From Bugula neritina (lineage: Eukaryota > Bryozoa > Gymnolaemata > Cheilostomatida > Bugulidae): a DNA stretch of 64,000 bases. The notes beneath the pieces were generated by a model. The model saw only the letters and a program-made list of their open reading frames with translations. It was not told the origin of the DNA and searched no databases. Of the stretch, positions 12,031-23,463 are shown piece by piece. The stretch covers positions 10,132,251 through 10,196,250 of the forward strand of contig OZ037773.1 in assembly GCA_964035545.1 (NCBI GenBank), in the 5' to 3' direction. The first letter of the stretch is position 1. Every line of letters begins with the position of its first letter. The translations under genes were made by a program, and so were the position numbers.

Positions 12031-14542
12031 GTGAACTTTGCTGCAAAATTATTCTATGAAAAAAATTTTAGTATAAAATTAGTATACTTATTTAGGAATT
12101 TATTATTATAGAAATGTGCATGAGAGGCTATTTAGCACCAAAGCGCATTAAAATAATTTTAAATGCAGGTAATAATAAACCGATCATTATAGCTTTGGCT
12201 TATTACAACTTTTCTTGTAAATATATTTCAGAAATTTTAGATACACCGCTATGTGAGAAGCTTTACAAGTTAAAACATTTAAACATAATCATCATGAGTA
12301 GACAGGTTAAAAATAGTTCTTGAACTGCTGTATTTTGTTATTGTTTTTCGCAAACCTCAACTTGTAATAATATATGTCATTACACATTCTCATGCAAGTC
12401 AATAACTGTGACAAATTGCTGTTCATTTAATTATGTTAGTAACAAATACACAGTAGTAGTGCATGTTACAATTGTTAAGCAAACCATTATTTATGCAATT
12501 TTTAGAAAAAAAAATTGAAGCTAAGTAATTTTATTTAAAAATATAACTGGGGAAGTATATTATATCATAATCCATAAGAGTTACAAGATATTTCGGTCTG
12601 CTGATTGAAATTATAACAATTTTTTAACATATTATAGGCTTATACTGTTAATAATTATAATAATTATTTGGTACAATTAGTTTGAGCTATACAAAATAAT
12701 TTAGTATATGCTACATATGACTCAACCCACCACCCACACAGGACCACATGCAGCGTTAAAAAGTGACCATGCTACATCTAACCCAATTTGTGAAAATAAG
12801 AAGACAGATATTTTAATACTGTAAACAGAGTTCTTTGTATTGCAAAAAAAGCTGCCATTCAAGAAAATGTAACTTTATCTTTTGGTATAATGCCAACACA
12901 TCCAAACACCCGTAATTATATGCCAATTATAAATATTAATGAATTATACTAAAATATTCTAATCTTGGAATAAAATATATTTTAGTTTGTAGCATAAGTT
13001 CTGTTTTTGTTACAAAACCTGCATATAATATCATATTACAATTGCAAGGATCAAATGTAAATGTTGTAAAGTTTACAGTGAGGACATTCTAGACAAAAAA
13101 CAGATGCAGGTATACTCAGTAGGTTCAGAGGTCAAACATGGTGACATATTATTAAAATATATTTAAAAAATCTGTGAGGCCACTGACTCCTTTATTGTTA
13201 CTATTTCCACATGAATTGGTTGATTGCATAAACTAATAAATAAACTGTGATGAAAGGAATTTATACTGTCAATTTGTGATTTATATATATATATAATTCC
13301 TTTATTGTATCTTTTGAAATTGGCTCATGATTCTGAAATTTCAAACATATTTTATTAAGCCATACAAAATATTGTCAAGTATTCTTTCAAATGATTCACA
13401 TTGTGCAATGCATCTAACAGTTTGTCACTTTCAATTGATTGTTTATATAGCTGTTAATTGATTCTTTGAAAGTATACGTAGAAAATTAGATAATAAAAAT
13501 GTGTTTTATCATTTCTGTCTATCCTCTTGACTAGTGAAGCAGTGAACAAAGCAAAGCACACTATATGGGTGAGTTACTGTCAATATAGTTATATCAGCTA
13601 TAAATACTTTGCTTGTTATATGTTGCTAACAAACATACTAAAAAAAATTTAGTACCTGTTGCTTTATTTCAACATTTCTTTTATTACTGTATACACTTTT
13701 ACACATCACTATAACAATTTGCTTTATATTGAGATAAGTTGTTAAATATTTTATCAATATTTGCTGAATCGTTATGCAAAACATATATGCAAACTATTTA
13801 CCGCCATTATATAATATAACTCATATACATGAACTGTAGTTATTATTATAGTTATACAACATTCTATACTCTTTTCATAAACTTGTAGCCATGAAAATAC
13901 TGATTTTCCTCTCCTTGGTTTTATTTCTATGTAAGTACATTTGCTAAGTTTACTTTTGCTTTGGGTGATCTATACATAATATATATTACGTATTATTCAA
14001 ATTAAAATATGATGCTTAGAAAGCTGTGATGCTGAAAGCCATTATTTTTTAGTATATAATACAATCCTGAATTTGTAACTTAACCTAATATAATCTGATT
14101 ACATTTGAATATTCAGGTTCACTGACAGAAGGTTATGGCAGAGGTTACTTATATAACCCCCAACATGGCAACTATCATCATAGTGGTGAGTTTTTATACT
14201 CCTAATGTTTACATATATTTACACAATCCGACTACGTAACGTTCAAGAACCTAAACTCTACTCAGTTTCTATTTTTATATAATTGGTGCTTATCTTTACT
14301 CATGAAAGTGATGTTCATATTTATTGATCATGAGTTGTGGTAATTTTTCTAATCTACAGTATTAATGCATGAATGGAGCCAATGGAGAGAATATGGAGCA
14401 TGTAGTGTGACATGTGGTGGTGGAGAACAGAGAAGATACAGATCCTGTGAGACTAAATCTTCTGGTGGACATGGAAGAGACATCAACAGATGTGTTGGAA
14501 GTAACTATAGCAAACGCATGTGTAACACTCAGTGCTGTGCTG
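12020..14542 (+). repeat. Inner inverted-repeat arm, left (A3 3' part to A4 TSR1)
   Basis: Matches 17680-20646 in inverted orientation over the A3/A6 last intron, the flank, the upstream block and the A4/A5 first four exons and introns. Shared details include CATGAGAGGC...TTTAGCACCAAAG, the GACCACATGCAGCGTTAAAA/TTAACGCTGTGGTCC region, and intron sequences of A4 and A5. The left arm lacks about 445 bp, including the second-TSR exon. Confidence 0.85.
13122..13134 (+). promoter_or_regulatory. DR1-like nuclear-receptor site upstream of A4
   Basis: GGTTCA-G-AGGTCA, as before A3, about 350 bp upstream of the degraded TATA position (AGTATACGTAG near 13471). The block with CTCCTTTATTGTTAC and TCCACATGAATTGG follows at about 13180-13220. 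Confidence 0.45.
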
Positions 14543-15163
14543 GTAAGCTCTTGAAACTTTTTGTGCAAATCATTTATAAAAGTCTGTATTAGAAAAAATG
14601 TCTAGTAGAGGTTTTATCTTTATATATTTGAGAGCCTATTTAACACCAATTTGCTCATTAAAGTAATGTTATATTATCCGTTGCACTAAACTTATAACTT
14701 TAAAGTATATAAATTTTTGGTCAATTATCACTAAATTTTTTAAACTTTGATTACTGTAAAATTTCTCTGAAAATAAATATCAACTGGAAATTTAAAAAAT
14801 AAATAAAACCTAACAATATAATAACAATATAGATAATTCAACAACATAATATATAACAATGGATATATAGTATATATAGCATTATAGAATGTGAGAGGTT
14901 TTACAATATTATATATTTGAATATCGTTGCCATTGTGCGTAAACATAATGAAAATTATTGGAATTGCTGTAGTTGATGGAGTGTGGAGTGACTGGTCTAG
15001 CTGGGTGAGTAGGAAAGATGAATGTTACAAACAGATGAGGACAAGATACTGTAGATATGAGAATCCTCACTGCCGAGGGAAACCCTGTGTTGGTGCTGAC
15101 AAACAAACCCAGAGTGCTTCTGGCAGCATTGGAGATTATATAGATATAAATAATTTTAAATAA
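13565..15163 (+). CDS. Gene A4: secreted two-TSR protein, 162 aa
   Basis: Exons 13565-13568, 13889-13930, 14117-14185, 14360-14542 and 14973-15163, all phase 1, open frame. Signal peptide MAMKILIFLSLVLFLC; linker (17-38) LTEGYGRGYLYNPQHGNYHH. TSR1 (39-100) has one extra residue at its start (VLMHEW) and CSVTCGGG. The second TSR (100-162) has WSDWSSW, four cysteines and an unusual ending, DYIDINNFK, where paralogues end in PGKK. AATAAA at 15206-15211. The 5' half and introns match A5, while the last intron and 3' flank match A1, so this gene is a mosaic. Its TATA box is degraded to TATACGTA, so expression is uncertain. Confidence 0.82.
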
Positions 15164-15289
15164 TCTCTTGGTTTTAATTCTACATAATTAAAACCTCTAT
15201 GTAACAATAAAACTTTATTACGGCATTTGCTGATTTTCCTATGTTATGGTAGATTTTTTGTCATCAATAAAAGACATTTGCTACTGCAA

Positions 15290-16200
15290 GTAAATTCATA
15301 TAAGACTTATTTGCTTAAAGTCAATCAAGTATAAGTTTACATCTTACTTATCAACAGTTATAAGAGTTATCACCACATGCTGATATAATATATTCAAACA
15401 ATAGACTGCACTTTGGAATACATGCAAACGCAGTGCAAGTCAGTAATGACTTGTTCCCTTACCAAACTATTAGAGTTTTTATATGGTCTCAAACACATAA
15501 GAGTTTAGCTTGTCAGTTTCCGTGTCAACCTATCTTTATCATTAGTTACATGTATAATATATAGCATGTGTTATATTTTGTTTAGGTTCTTGCTCATATG
15601 CTGCAGCAATGGCCTATCAATTTATAATAAACAAAAAATTTTACTGGTTTTATACCTGCCTATAATTAAAGCTGTCTGTCAAAATATCTTTATTAATCAT
15701 GCTTTGAAAAAATTAATGCTGTTTTCACCTGTAGTTTAACATTATAAGTTTTTATGCTCACTAATACTGCCATGAAATATACCTCTCATTTTTATGGATC
15801 TGCAATATAACATAATCTATAAACTAAATTGTATGTTAGCTTGTCTAGCAAAACTAATTGAGAAAATATACATTTTATTAGTGTTGAGATGCAGGAGAGG
15901 GCTCAACCCCCCCCCCCCCCTTCCTCGACAATCTAGTATAACAAGTGAGTCAAACTTTATGTTCCTGAGCATTTATTTTGTAAAATAAATTTACATTCAA
16001 AAACAGCAAAACACAAAAACAACTCCTATTTAAATGAGATAAGCAATTATATAGTTTTTATAGAACTGGTGCAATTTAGAACAAAATAATTTGGCAAAAG
16101 TCTCTCTTGTTTATGCAAAATGTTCTCGGTCGTCTACAGCATCACAAATGAAGACATTATACTAATCTTTGCCAGGAAATTGTAATCTCTAACGCTACCA
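15290..16200. other. Spacer near the centre of the inverted duplication
   Basis: The first part (to about 15540) is the 3' flank shared with A1. A poly-C run of about 13 bases lies at 15908-15921. No gene seen. Confidence 0.5.
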
Positions 16201-16336
16201 TTAGCACTCTTGGTTTGTTTGTCAGTTTCCCTCGGCAGTGATGATTCTCATATCTACAGTATATTGTCCTCATCTGCTTGTAGCACTTGTCTGTTCGACT
16301 AACCCCCTCTAGACGACTGGCCCCACCATCCATCAA
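16201..16336 (-). pseudogene. Orphan second-TSR exon relic
   Basis: On the minus strand the sequence begins with CTGTAG|TTGATGGA as in the second-TSR exons, keeps TGCTACAAGCAGATGAGGACA and GAGAATCATCACTGCCGAGG, but has indels, in-frame stops (GGT TAG in the WSDWSSW region) and a deletion where paralogues read PCVGAD. There is no first TSR attached. It is the decayed end of another family A copy at the centre of the palindrome. Confidence 0.8.
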
Positions 16337-16946
16337 CTACAGCATTTCACAACAAACTTACTCTGTTTACATAATAGCAGATGTATTCTAGTAGAGCAAG
16401 GCCTCTATAGCACAATATTATGTTATATAATACATTTATTGGTATATGCTAAACATAGGGTATATAATTATCATTAATTTGACTTATACTTGTATTAACT
16501 TTGTCGCATGCAATCTCTATCACTCAGGTCTACTTTACACAGATATTTGTATAAGCAAAGTGTAATGCTACAGAAATCAAGTGTTGTATATTTATTATTA
16601 ACAAAATAAGATTAAAAGCAGTTTGTCACACTTATTGACTTGAGGATGTGTAATGACATATTATTACAAGTCGAGGTTTTATATGTTTTAGAAAAATAAT
16701 AGTAACAGATATGAGTTTATTGTGTTTATAGAAGAAAGTGGTTTCACAGGTTTGATTAGGTCTCTTAGAATAAAGAATTATTTTATTATAGCAAAACACA
16801 AATCAGTAGATATACAAATTAATTAGCAAAATTGCTTTTGTCAGCAAAATTTATTTAGAAAATAGCATCAAAAACTTTTTCTACCGATTTTATGAAGGCT
16901 GCAGTTTTTATAGCTGCCATCTTTATATATAGCATGGAAAAAAAGA
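16337..16946. other. 3' flank shared by A5 and A6
   Basis: About 16560-16760 resembles 19735-19920: GAGGATGTGTAATGACATAT, then ATTATTACAA and AGAAAGTGGTTT. Minus-strand polyadenylation signal candidate (TTTATT on plus) at 16850-16855 for A5. Confidence 0.5.
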
Positions 16947-18656
16947 TTATTTCTTGCCTCGATAATCACCAATACTGCCAGAAGCACTCTGGGTTTGTTT
17001 CTCAGCACCAACACCCCATCTCCATCGGCAGTGAGAATTCTCATATTTACAGTATCTTGTTCTCATCTGCTTGTAACATTCATCTTTCCTACTCACCCAG
17101 CTAGACCAGTCACTCCACACTCCATCAACTACAGCAATATATTATATGAAAGCTTTGTAATTATAACAATATTTATGCAATATAACAATTATAGAAGGAG
17201 CAGCAGTGGCTTAGGGTTATAGCGCTCTATAGATCAATGGTTTAAATGGGGTAATAAAGGCTATTGATGATGTTAGAAAGGATATCCACATAATTGCTTC
17301 TGCATGTGCTACATTAAAAATAAGTTTTCAGCTCGATTTAGCAAAAACCCTTTTCCATGAGGTTTTATTGAAAATAAATATATTAAATATGTATAAAATA
17401 AATGTTATATAATATATTATATATACATATATTATATTTTATATTTTGCTTTTTTTAATAAAATATTTTATTATACTTTTTTAAGTTTTGAAATGGACAT
17501 AAATAAAAATTGTATACTAATTTTGTGAAGTTAATATAAGAATACTATAATACACTAGTCGAAAATAGCTTTCAATTGCTATAATTAAGTACATAAGTTT
17601 TGTTTTTAAACTGCAACTTTAAAATAAACATTCTATCTATTGAAGTAGATCGGTTAAATAACCAAATTACCAAGCTTACCAGCACAGCACTGAGTGTTAC
17701 ACATTCGTCTGCTATAGTTACTTCCAACACATCTGGTAATGTCTCTTCCATACCCACCAGAAGGTTTAGTCTCACAGGATCTGTATCTTCTCTGTTCTCC
17801 ACCACCACATGTCTTACTACATGCTCCATACTTTCCCCATTGGCCCCATTCACGTATTAATACTGTAGATTATAAATATCACCACAATTCAAAATTAGTA
17901 AAAATGAACATCACTGTCATGGGTAAAGATAAGCACCAATTATATGAAAATAGAAACTGAGTAGAGTTTAAGTTCTTGAACGTCACGTAGTCGAATTGTA
18001 TAAATATATGTAAACATCAGAAGCATAAAAACTCACCACTCTGATGATAGTCGCCATGTTGGAAGTTATATAAATATCCTCTGTCATAACCCTCTGTCAG
18101 TGAACCTGAATATTCAAATGTAATGAGATTATATTATGTTAGGTTACAAATTCAGGATTGTATTATATACAAAAAAATAATGGCTTTCAACATCACAGCT
18201 TTCTAAGCATCATATTTTAATTTGAATAATACGTAATATATATTATGTATAGATCACCCAAAGCAAAAGTAAACTTAGCAAATGTACTTACATAGAAATA
18301 AAACCAAGGAGAGGAAAATCAGTATTTTCATGGCTACAAGTTTATGAAAAGAGTATAGAATGTTGTATAACTATAATAATAACTACCGTTCATGTATGAG
18401 TTATATTATATAATGGCGGTGAATTGTTTGCATATATGTTTTGCATAAATATTCAACAACTATTGATAAAATATTTAAAGCCTTATCTCAATATAAAGCA
18501 AATTGTTATAGTGATGTGTAAAAGTGTATGCAGTAATAAAAGAAATTTTGAAATAAAGCAACAGGTAATAATTTCCTCTTTAGTATGTTTGTTAGCAACA
18601 TATAACAAGCAAAGTATTTATAGCTGAAATAATTATATTGACAGTAACTCACCCAT
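16947..18656 (-). CDS. Gene A5: secreted two-TSR protein, 159 aa
   Basis: Minus strand, exons 18656-18653, 18333-18292, 18105-18037, 17862-17680 and 17128-16947; phase 1 throughout and open for 159 codons. Signal peptide is the same as in A4 (MAMKILIFLSLVLFLC). Linker: LTEGYDRGYLYNFQHGDYHQ. TSR1 has GACSKTCGGG and seven cysteines. The second TSR has WSDWSSW, DEC, YC and HC, but the last conserved cysteine is gone: CRWRWGVGAE instead of CRGKPCVGAD, so it has an odd cysteine count relative to A2 and A4. The tail ends YRGKK. The promoter has a DR1-like site but a degraded TATA (TATACGTA). Inverted partner of A4. Likely intact as a reading frame; folding of the second domain is doubtful. Confidence 0.78.
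17190..17370 (+). mobile_element. tRNA-derived SINE copy, in A5 intron
   Basis: Starts with an A-box-like CAGTGGCTTAGGGTTAT, has a B-box-like TGGTTTAAATGG about 40 bp on, then a body with GGCTATTGATGATGTTAGAA, TCCACATAATTGCT and a tail with CCCTTTTCCATGAGGTTTTA. A second, diverged copy lies at 31460-31640. It sits in the TSR1-TSR2 intron of A5 (minus-strand gene) and is absent from the A4 intron. Confidence 0.65.
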
Positions 18657-20646
18657 ATAGTGTGCTTTGCTTTTTTCACTGCTTCATTAGTCAAGAGGAT
18701 AGACAGAAATGATAAAACACATTTTTATTATCTAATTTTCTACGTATACTTTCAAAGAATCAATTAACAGCTATATAAACAATCAATTGAAAGTGACAAA
18801 CTGTTAGATGCATTGCACAATGAATCATTTGAAAGAATAGTTGACAATATTTTGTATGGCTTAATAAAATATGTTTGAAGTTTCAGAATCATGAGCCAAT
18901 TTCAAAAGATACAATAAAGGAATTATATATATATATAAATCACAAATTGACAGTATAAATTCCTTTCATCACAGTTTATTTATCAGTTTACGCAATCATC
19001 CAATTCATGTGGAAATAGTAACAATAAAGGAGTCAGTGGCTTCACAGATTTTTTAAAATAGATTTTAATAATATGTCACCATGTTTGACCTCTGAACCTA
19101 CTGAGTATACCTGCATCTGTTTTTTGTCTAGAATGTCCTCACTGTAAACTTTACAACATTTACATTTGATCCTTGCAATTGTAATATGATATTATATGCA
19201 GGTTTTGTAACAAAAACAGAACTTATGCTACAAACTAAAATATATTTTATTCCAAGATTAGAATATTTTAGTATAATTCATTAATATTTATAATTGGCAT
19301 ATAGTTACGGGTATTTGGATGTGTTGGCATTACCAAAAGATAAAGTTACATTTTCTTGAATGGCAGCTTTTTTTGCAATACAAAGAACTCTGTTTACAGT
19401 ATTAAAATATCCGTCTTCTTATTTTCACAAATTGAGTTAGATGTAGCATGGTCACTTTTTAACGCTGTGGTCCTGCGTGGGTGGTGGGTTGAGTCATATG
19501 TAGCATATACTAAATTATGTTGTAGCTCAAACTAATTGTACCAAATAATCATTATAATTATTAACAGCATAAGCCTATAATATGTTATAAAAGTGTTATA
19601 ATTTTAATCAGCAGACCGAAATATCTTGTAAATCTTATGGATTATGATATTATATAATTCCCCAGATATATTTTTAATTAAAATTACTTAGCTTAAATTT
19701 TTTTTGCTAAAAATTGCATAAATAATGGTTTTGTTCAACAATTGTAACACTACTACTGTATATTTGTTACTAACATAATCAGACGAACAGCAATTTGTCA
19801 CAGTTATTGACAATTGAGGATGTGTAATGACATATTATTACAAATTGAGGTTTGTGAAAAGCAATAAAAAATATTTGATGTATGATTTTATTGCGTTGAG
19901 GAGAAAGTGGTTTGACATAACATAAAAAAGGAAAAATTCACATTACTTAAGTTTTCTAGGTTAGGCTTTTATTTTAATATATATAGCAAAACACAAGTTC
20001 GTATAGATATACGAATCTTTATCTTTATTTATCTTGAAGCAACCTAATTTCAAAGAAGTTTCTTTACTGCACATTATGAAGAGTTTTATTAGGTGTCGAC
20101 CTGCACAAAGTGACCATTACTTCTTGCCTGCTGGGCCTCCATAATCTCCAATGTTGCCAGAAGCACTTTTGGTTTGTTTGTCAGCACCAACACACTGTCT
20201 CCCTCGGCAGTGATGATTCTCATATCTACAGTATCTTGTCCTCATCTGTTTGTAACATTCATCTTTCCTACTCACCCAGCTAGACCAGTCACTCCACACT
20301 CCATCAACTACAGCAGTTCAAGAATCATTTTTAACCTGTCTACACGTGACAAATATGTTTAAATGTTTTAATTTGTAAAGCTTCTCGCATAACAGTAGAT
20401 CTAAAATTTCCTAAATTTATATATTTACAATAAAAGTTGTAATAAGCCAAAGCTATGAGTTTATTATTACGTGCATTTAAAATTATTTTAATACCCTTTG
20501 GTGCTAATAAGGCCTCTCATGCATATTTCTATAAATAATGCTAAATAGCCTCCCGTACACCTCTATAATAATACATCCTTAATAAGTATATTTTTATACT
20601 AAAGGTTTTTTACAAATATATATTACAATGAGGTTTAAGATTTTAC
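17680..20646 (-). repeat. Inner inverted-repeat arm, right (A6 3' part to A5 TSR1)
   Basis: Inverted counterpart of 12020-14542; see that entry. It keeps the second-TSR exon of A6 (20117-20307) that the left arm has lost. Confidence 0.85.
19005..19098 (-). promoter_or_regulatory. Upstream block and DR1-like site of A5
   Basis: Minus strand. TGACCT-C-TGAACC on plus at 19086-19098 is the inverted DR1-like site. CCAATTCATGTGGAAATAG followed by AACAATAAAGGAGTCAGTGG on plus is the inverted conserved block. Spacing to the A5 leader matches A4. Confidence 0.45.
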
Positions 20647-21646
20647 CTGGACAGCATTGAGTGTTACACATACGTCTGCTATAGTTACTTCTAACTCATC
20701 TGTTAATGTCTCTTCCATATCCGCCAGAAGGTTTAGTCTCACAGGATCTGCATCTTCTCTTTTCTCCACCACCACATGTCTTACTACATGCTCCATATTC
20801 TCCCCATTGGCCCCATTCACGTATTACTGTAGATCAGAAATATTACCACAACTCAAGAAGATTAAATGTGAATATGATCGTTAAAAGTAAAAATGTAACT
20901 ACCATGATTTTGAGCATATACGCTGAGAAGAGTTCTAACTTGGCTTCTTGATTTGTGTACATGAAAATACAACAAGTATAAACATTAAGGGTATATGAAC
21001 ACACCGCTGCGATGATAGTTGCCATTCGGTCGATTATAGTACATTCTACCAAAGCCATAGCCATCTGTCAACAAACCTAAACATTTAAATATATTGGTTT
21101 AATATTATATATCATACTTTGAGAATGAGATTATATATCATACAATAGTGTTTTTCAAAATCATGGTTTAATAAACTTCTTCTTTAAATCTAAATAATAA
21201 ATCATCTTCATAATATTATATAGATTAGGATGTTAACATAAGTAAGTTAGCAAATACTTACATAGAGCTGATGCCAAGGACAAGAAAACCAATATGTTCA
21301 TGGCTAAAAATTTAATCGAAAACACATAAATAGAAATAGTCAAATAGTGTAATCATATCAGAATACAACTTCATGTATGTTAATGTATAACTCGCATTAT
21401 GTATAATAGTAGTGAATAATTATAAGTATAATATGTAAAAATTCAACAGCCATTCATAAAATATATAATACCTTACTTATAGCGTGTCTCATATAAACAA
21501 ACATATATATGGTGAAGTGTAAAACAGGTGCGGAATAAAGATAAAAATTGTAAATTAAACAGAAGACAACTTTTTAAGAACACCAAGTGTAATATTAATA
21601 CACAATACAACTGTGTGAAAATATATCTGAGAAAGAGCTCACCCAT
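20117..21646 (-). pseudogene. Gene A6: two-TSR gene with stop at a conserved cysteine
   Basis: Minus strand, exons 21646-21643, 21303-21262, 21076-21005, 20826-20647 and 20307-20117; all splice sites and phases are good. Signal peptide (MAMNILVFLSLASALC), linker like A1 (LLTDGYGFGRMYYNRPNGNY). In TSR1, codon 83 reads TGA (20698-20696) where paralogues have TGT for the fourth cysteine (RCVGS becomes R-stop-VRS). TSR1 also has RRCRSC for RRYRSC. The second-TSR exon is still open (WSDWSSW, four cysteines, ends GPAGKK), so the break looks recent. As sequenced it would give an 82-residue fragment. A sequencing error or a polymorphism is possible. The TATA box (TTTATA on plus at 21741-21746) is intact. 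Confidence 0.75.
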
Positions 21647-21740
21647 GGTGTGCTACGTTTTCCTTGCTTCACTAATCAAGTGGGTATACTGCTTAGAATA
21701 TGAGAGGTTGAAGTGATGAAACACATTTTGATTATTTACT

Positions 21741-21746
21741 TTTATA
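21741..21746 (-). promoter_or_regulatory. TATA box of A6
   Basis: Minus-strand GTGTATAAAAGT, the same context as the A1 TATA box, about 95 bp before the A6 start. The conserved block lies further upstream at about 22060-22100. Confidence 0.55.
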
Positions 21747-22124
21747 CACTTTGAGAGAATCAAATAAAAAGCTGATGGGCATCTAAAAAAGGATTGTAGA
21801 AATTTTCTGATGCAATGCAAAATGAGTTATTTGAACTTTAATTTACTTGTCAACGTTTTGAATAATTTTGTAATGTTATTGGTTTTAAATTGATGCATAT
21901 AGTTGGTTTTATGGTAATTTTATAAAATTCGGAGCCAAGTTCAACAGACATGACCCTAGCTTTTATTGTAGCAAAATAATATATGATGGAAAATAAAAAA
22001 TAGGTCAACAAGAAGTATTTTCCACCACAGTTTATTTATTAGGTTATGCAATCATGCCATTGTTGTGGAACTGACAACAATAAAGGAGTCAGTGACCGTA
22101 AAGCTTCTTAAAATATATATTTTA

Positions 22125-22182
22125 ATATTATATATATGTGTGTGTGTGCGTCCGTGAGTGCGGGTGTGAGTGTGTGTGTATT
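22125..22182. repeat. (TG)n-rich microsatellite
   Basis: TATATATATGTGTGTGTGTG, then interrupted GT-rich sequence. It lies where A3-A5 carry the DR1-like site, which is not seen upstream of A6. Confidence 0.8.
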
Positions 22183-22249
22183 TTTTAAAATATTTAAAAG
22201 TTTTTTGCTGGTGTCATTCTAGAATACATATTCTATAACCAATTTGTTT

Positions 22250-23300
22250 ATTACTGTTTAATGTAAAAAACAACTGACAATATAATCAAGTATTAATCTG
22301 ATTATTTTCACTATTTGTAATATCTGGATCAAACAAGTTATTTACTAAGTCATTGACTTTTGAATTGAGATTTGAAATGTGAAAGACAATGAGCTGTGTA
22401 GATCATTAATAAAATTGTCTGCATGGTTAGAAATATTTTACTTTCCACAAACACTTTGAAATATCATGACTTGCATGTTTGTCAGAAATATTGTAAATTT
22501 CTCTTATATATTGCAAGATTTTGACACATCATCAAAAGATTTTTTGAGCTTTCAAGTGGTCTGCTTTTTGGCATTATTATGCAAGTTCCACTTTTGCCAT
22601 ATGTGACCATGTAATCAGTTAATATGTTCCTCAATATCATAAATTGTGTTCACTCATACTTTAATTCAAACTATTTGCTATAACAAATGATTACTCTTCA
22701 AATTTCAGATAATATAAAATAAAATATCCTAAAGAAAGTAATTATACATATTATGCATATAATTTGCTGTTTCAGTTTTGCAGACATAATAGTTAAAGTG
22801 TATTTGCATAAAATACCTGTATAAAAATTACCAATTTCTAATTCTAAAGCTTTTCAGTTAAACTTTGAAGTTTTATTATATACTTAGCTCACAGTAAAAG
22901 TGTTATGTGCAATTAAATTAATTAATCATATTATACAGTATACTTATGTTCATGAATGATGATGCAGTAATAATATTTCAAATTCTTCAGAAACCTAAAA
23001 CAGGTAAATGTAGCTTTAAATAAAGCTGTGCGTGACAGACAACCTAATTTTGAGGCGTAGAACAATACATATTCTTAGCAAAATTAATAATTTGGTATTT
23101 TGAAATAAAGTTGCAATGCAAAATTATTGACAGCTTTTATATACTATTTGGGCAGTTAGATGTAATTCTCTTATTGATGTGATGTAGCCCAGTGTCTAGC
23201 TATAACGGGGTGAAGGACCCCTTTTTAATCCTTTGATTTCACTTAGATGAACATTTCTCATCACTTTATTGCTTTAAAATTCTGACATATAAATAAATCA
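22250..23300 (-). repeat. Outer inverted-repeat arm, right
   Basis: Inverted match to 5300-6570 in several patches. For example AAAAAACAACTGACAATATA at 22265, CTAAGTCATTGACTTTTGAA at 22347, GGTAAATGTAGCTTTAAATA near 23003 and TTTCTCATCACTTTATTGC at 23254. Confidence 0.6.
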
Positions 23301-23463
23301 AACCTTCAACTTGTTTTCATATCAACATGGTTCAAAGAGCCTAATTACTTCCCATTTATTGGCAATAAATATGTAAATAATAAATTCTGAAGGTAAATGA
23401 AATATTGTAATTGATGATACAAAGGTTGTGTGACAGTATATCAAAACAGTAATTTACAGAGTA

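Noticed and set aside
12114-12323. 69-codon open frame in the A3 last intron
   Set aside because: The homologous intron of A6 does not keep the frame, and it has no signal peptide or family feature.
17572-17853. Frames in the wrong phase across TSR exons (also 20635-20820, 34530-34772, 37229-37453, 42428-42622)
   Set aside because: They overlap confirmed TSR exons in other phases or on the opposite strand and do not match the splice phase.
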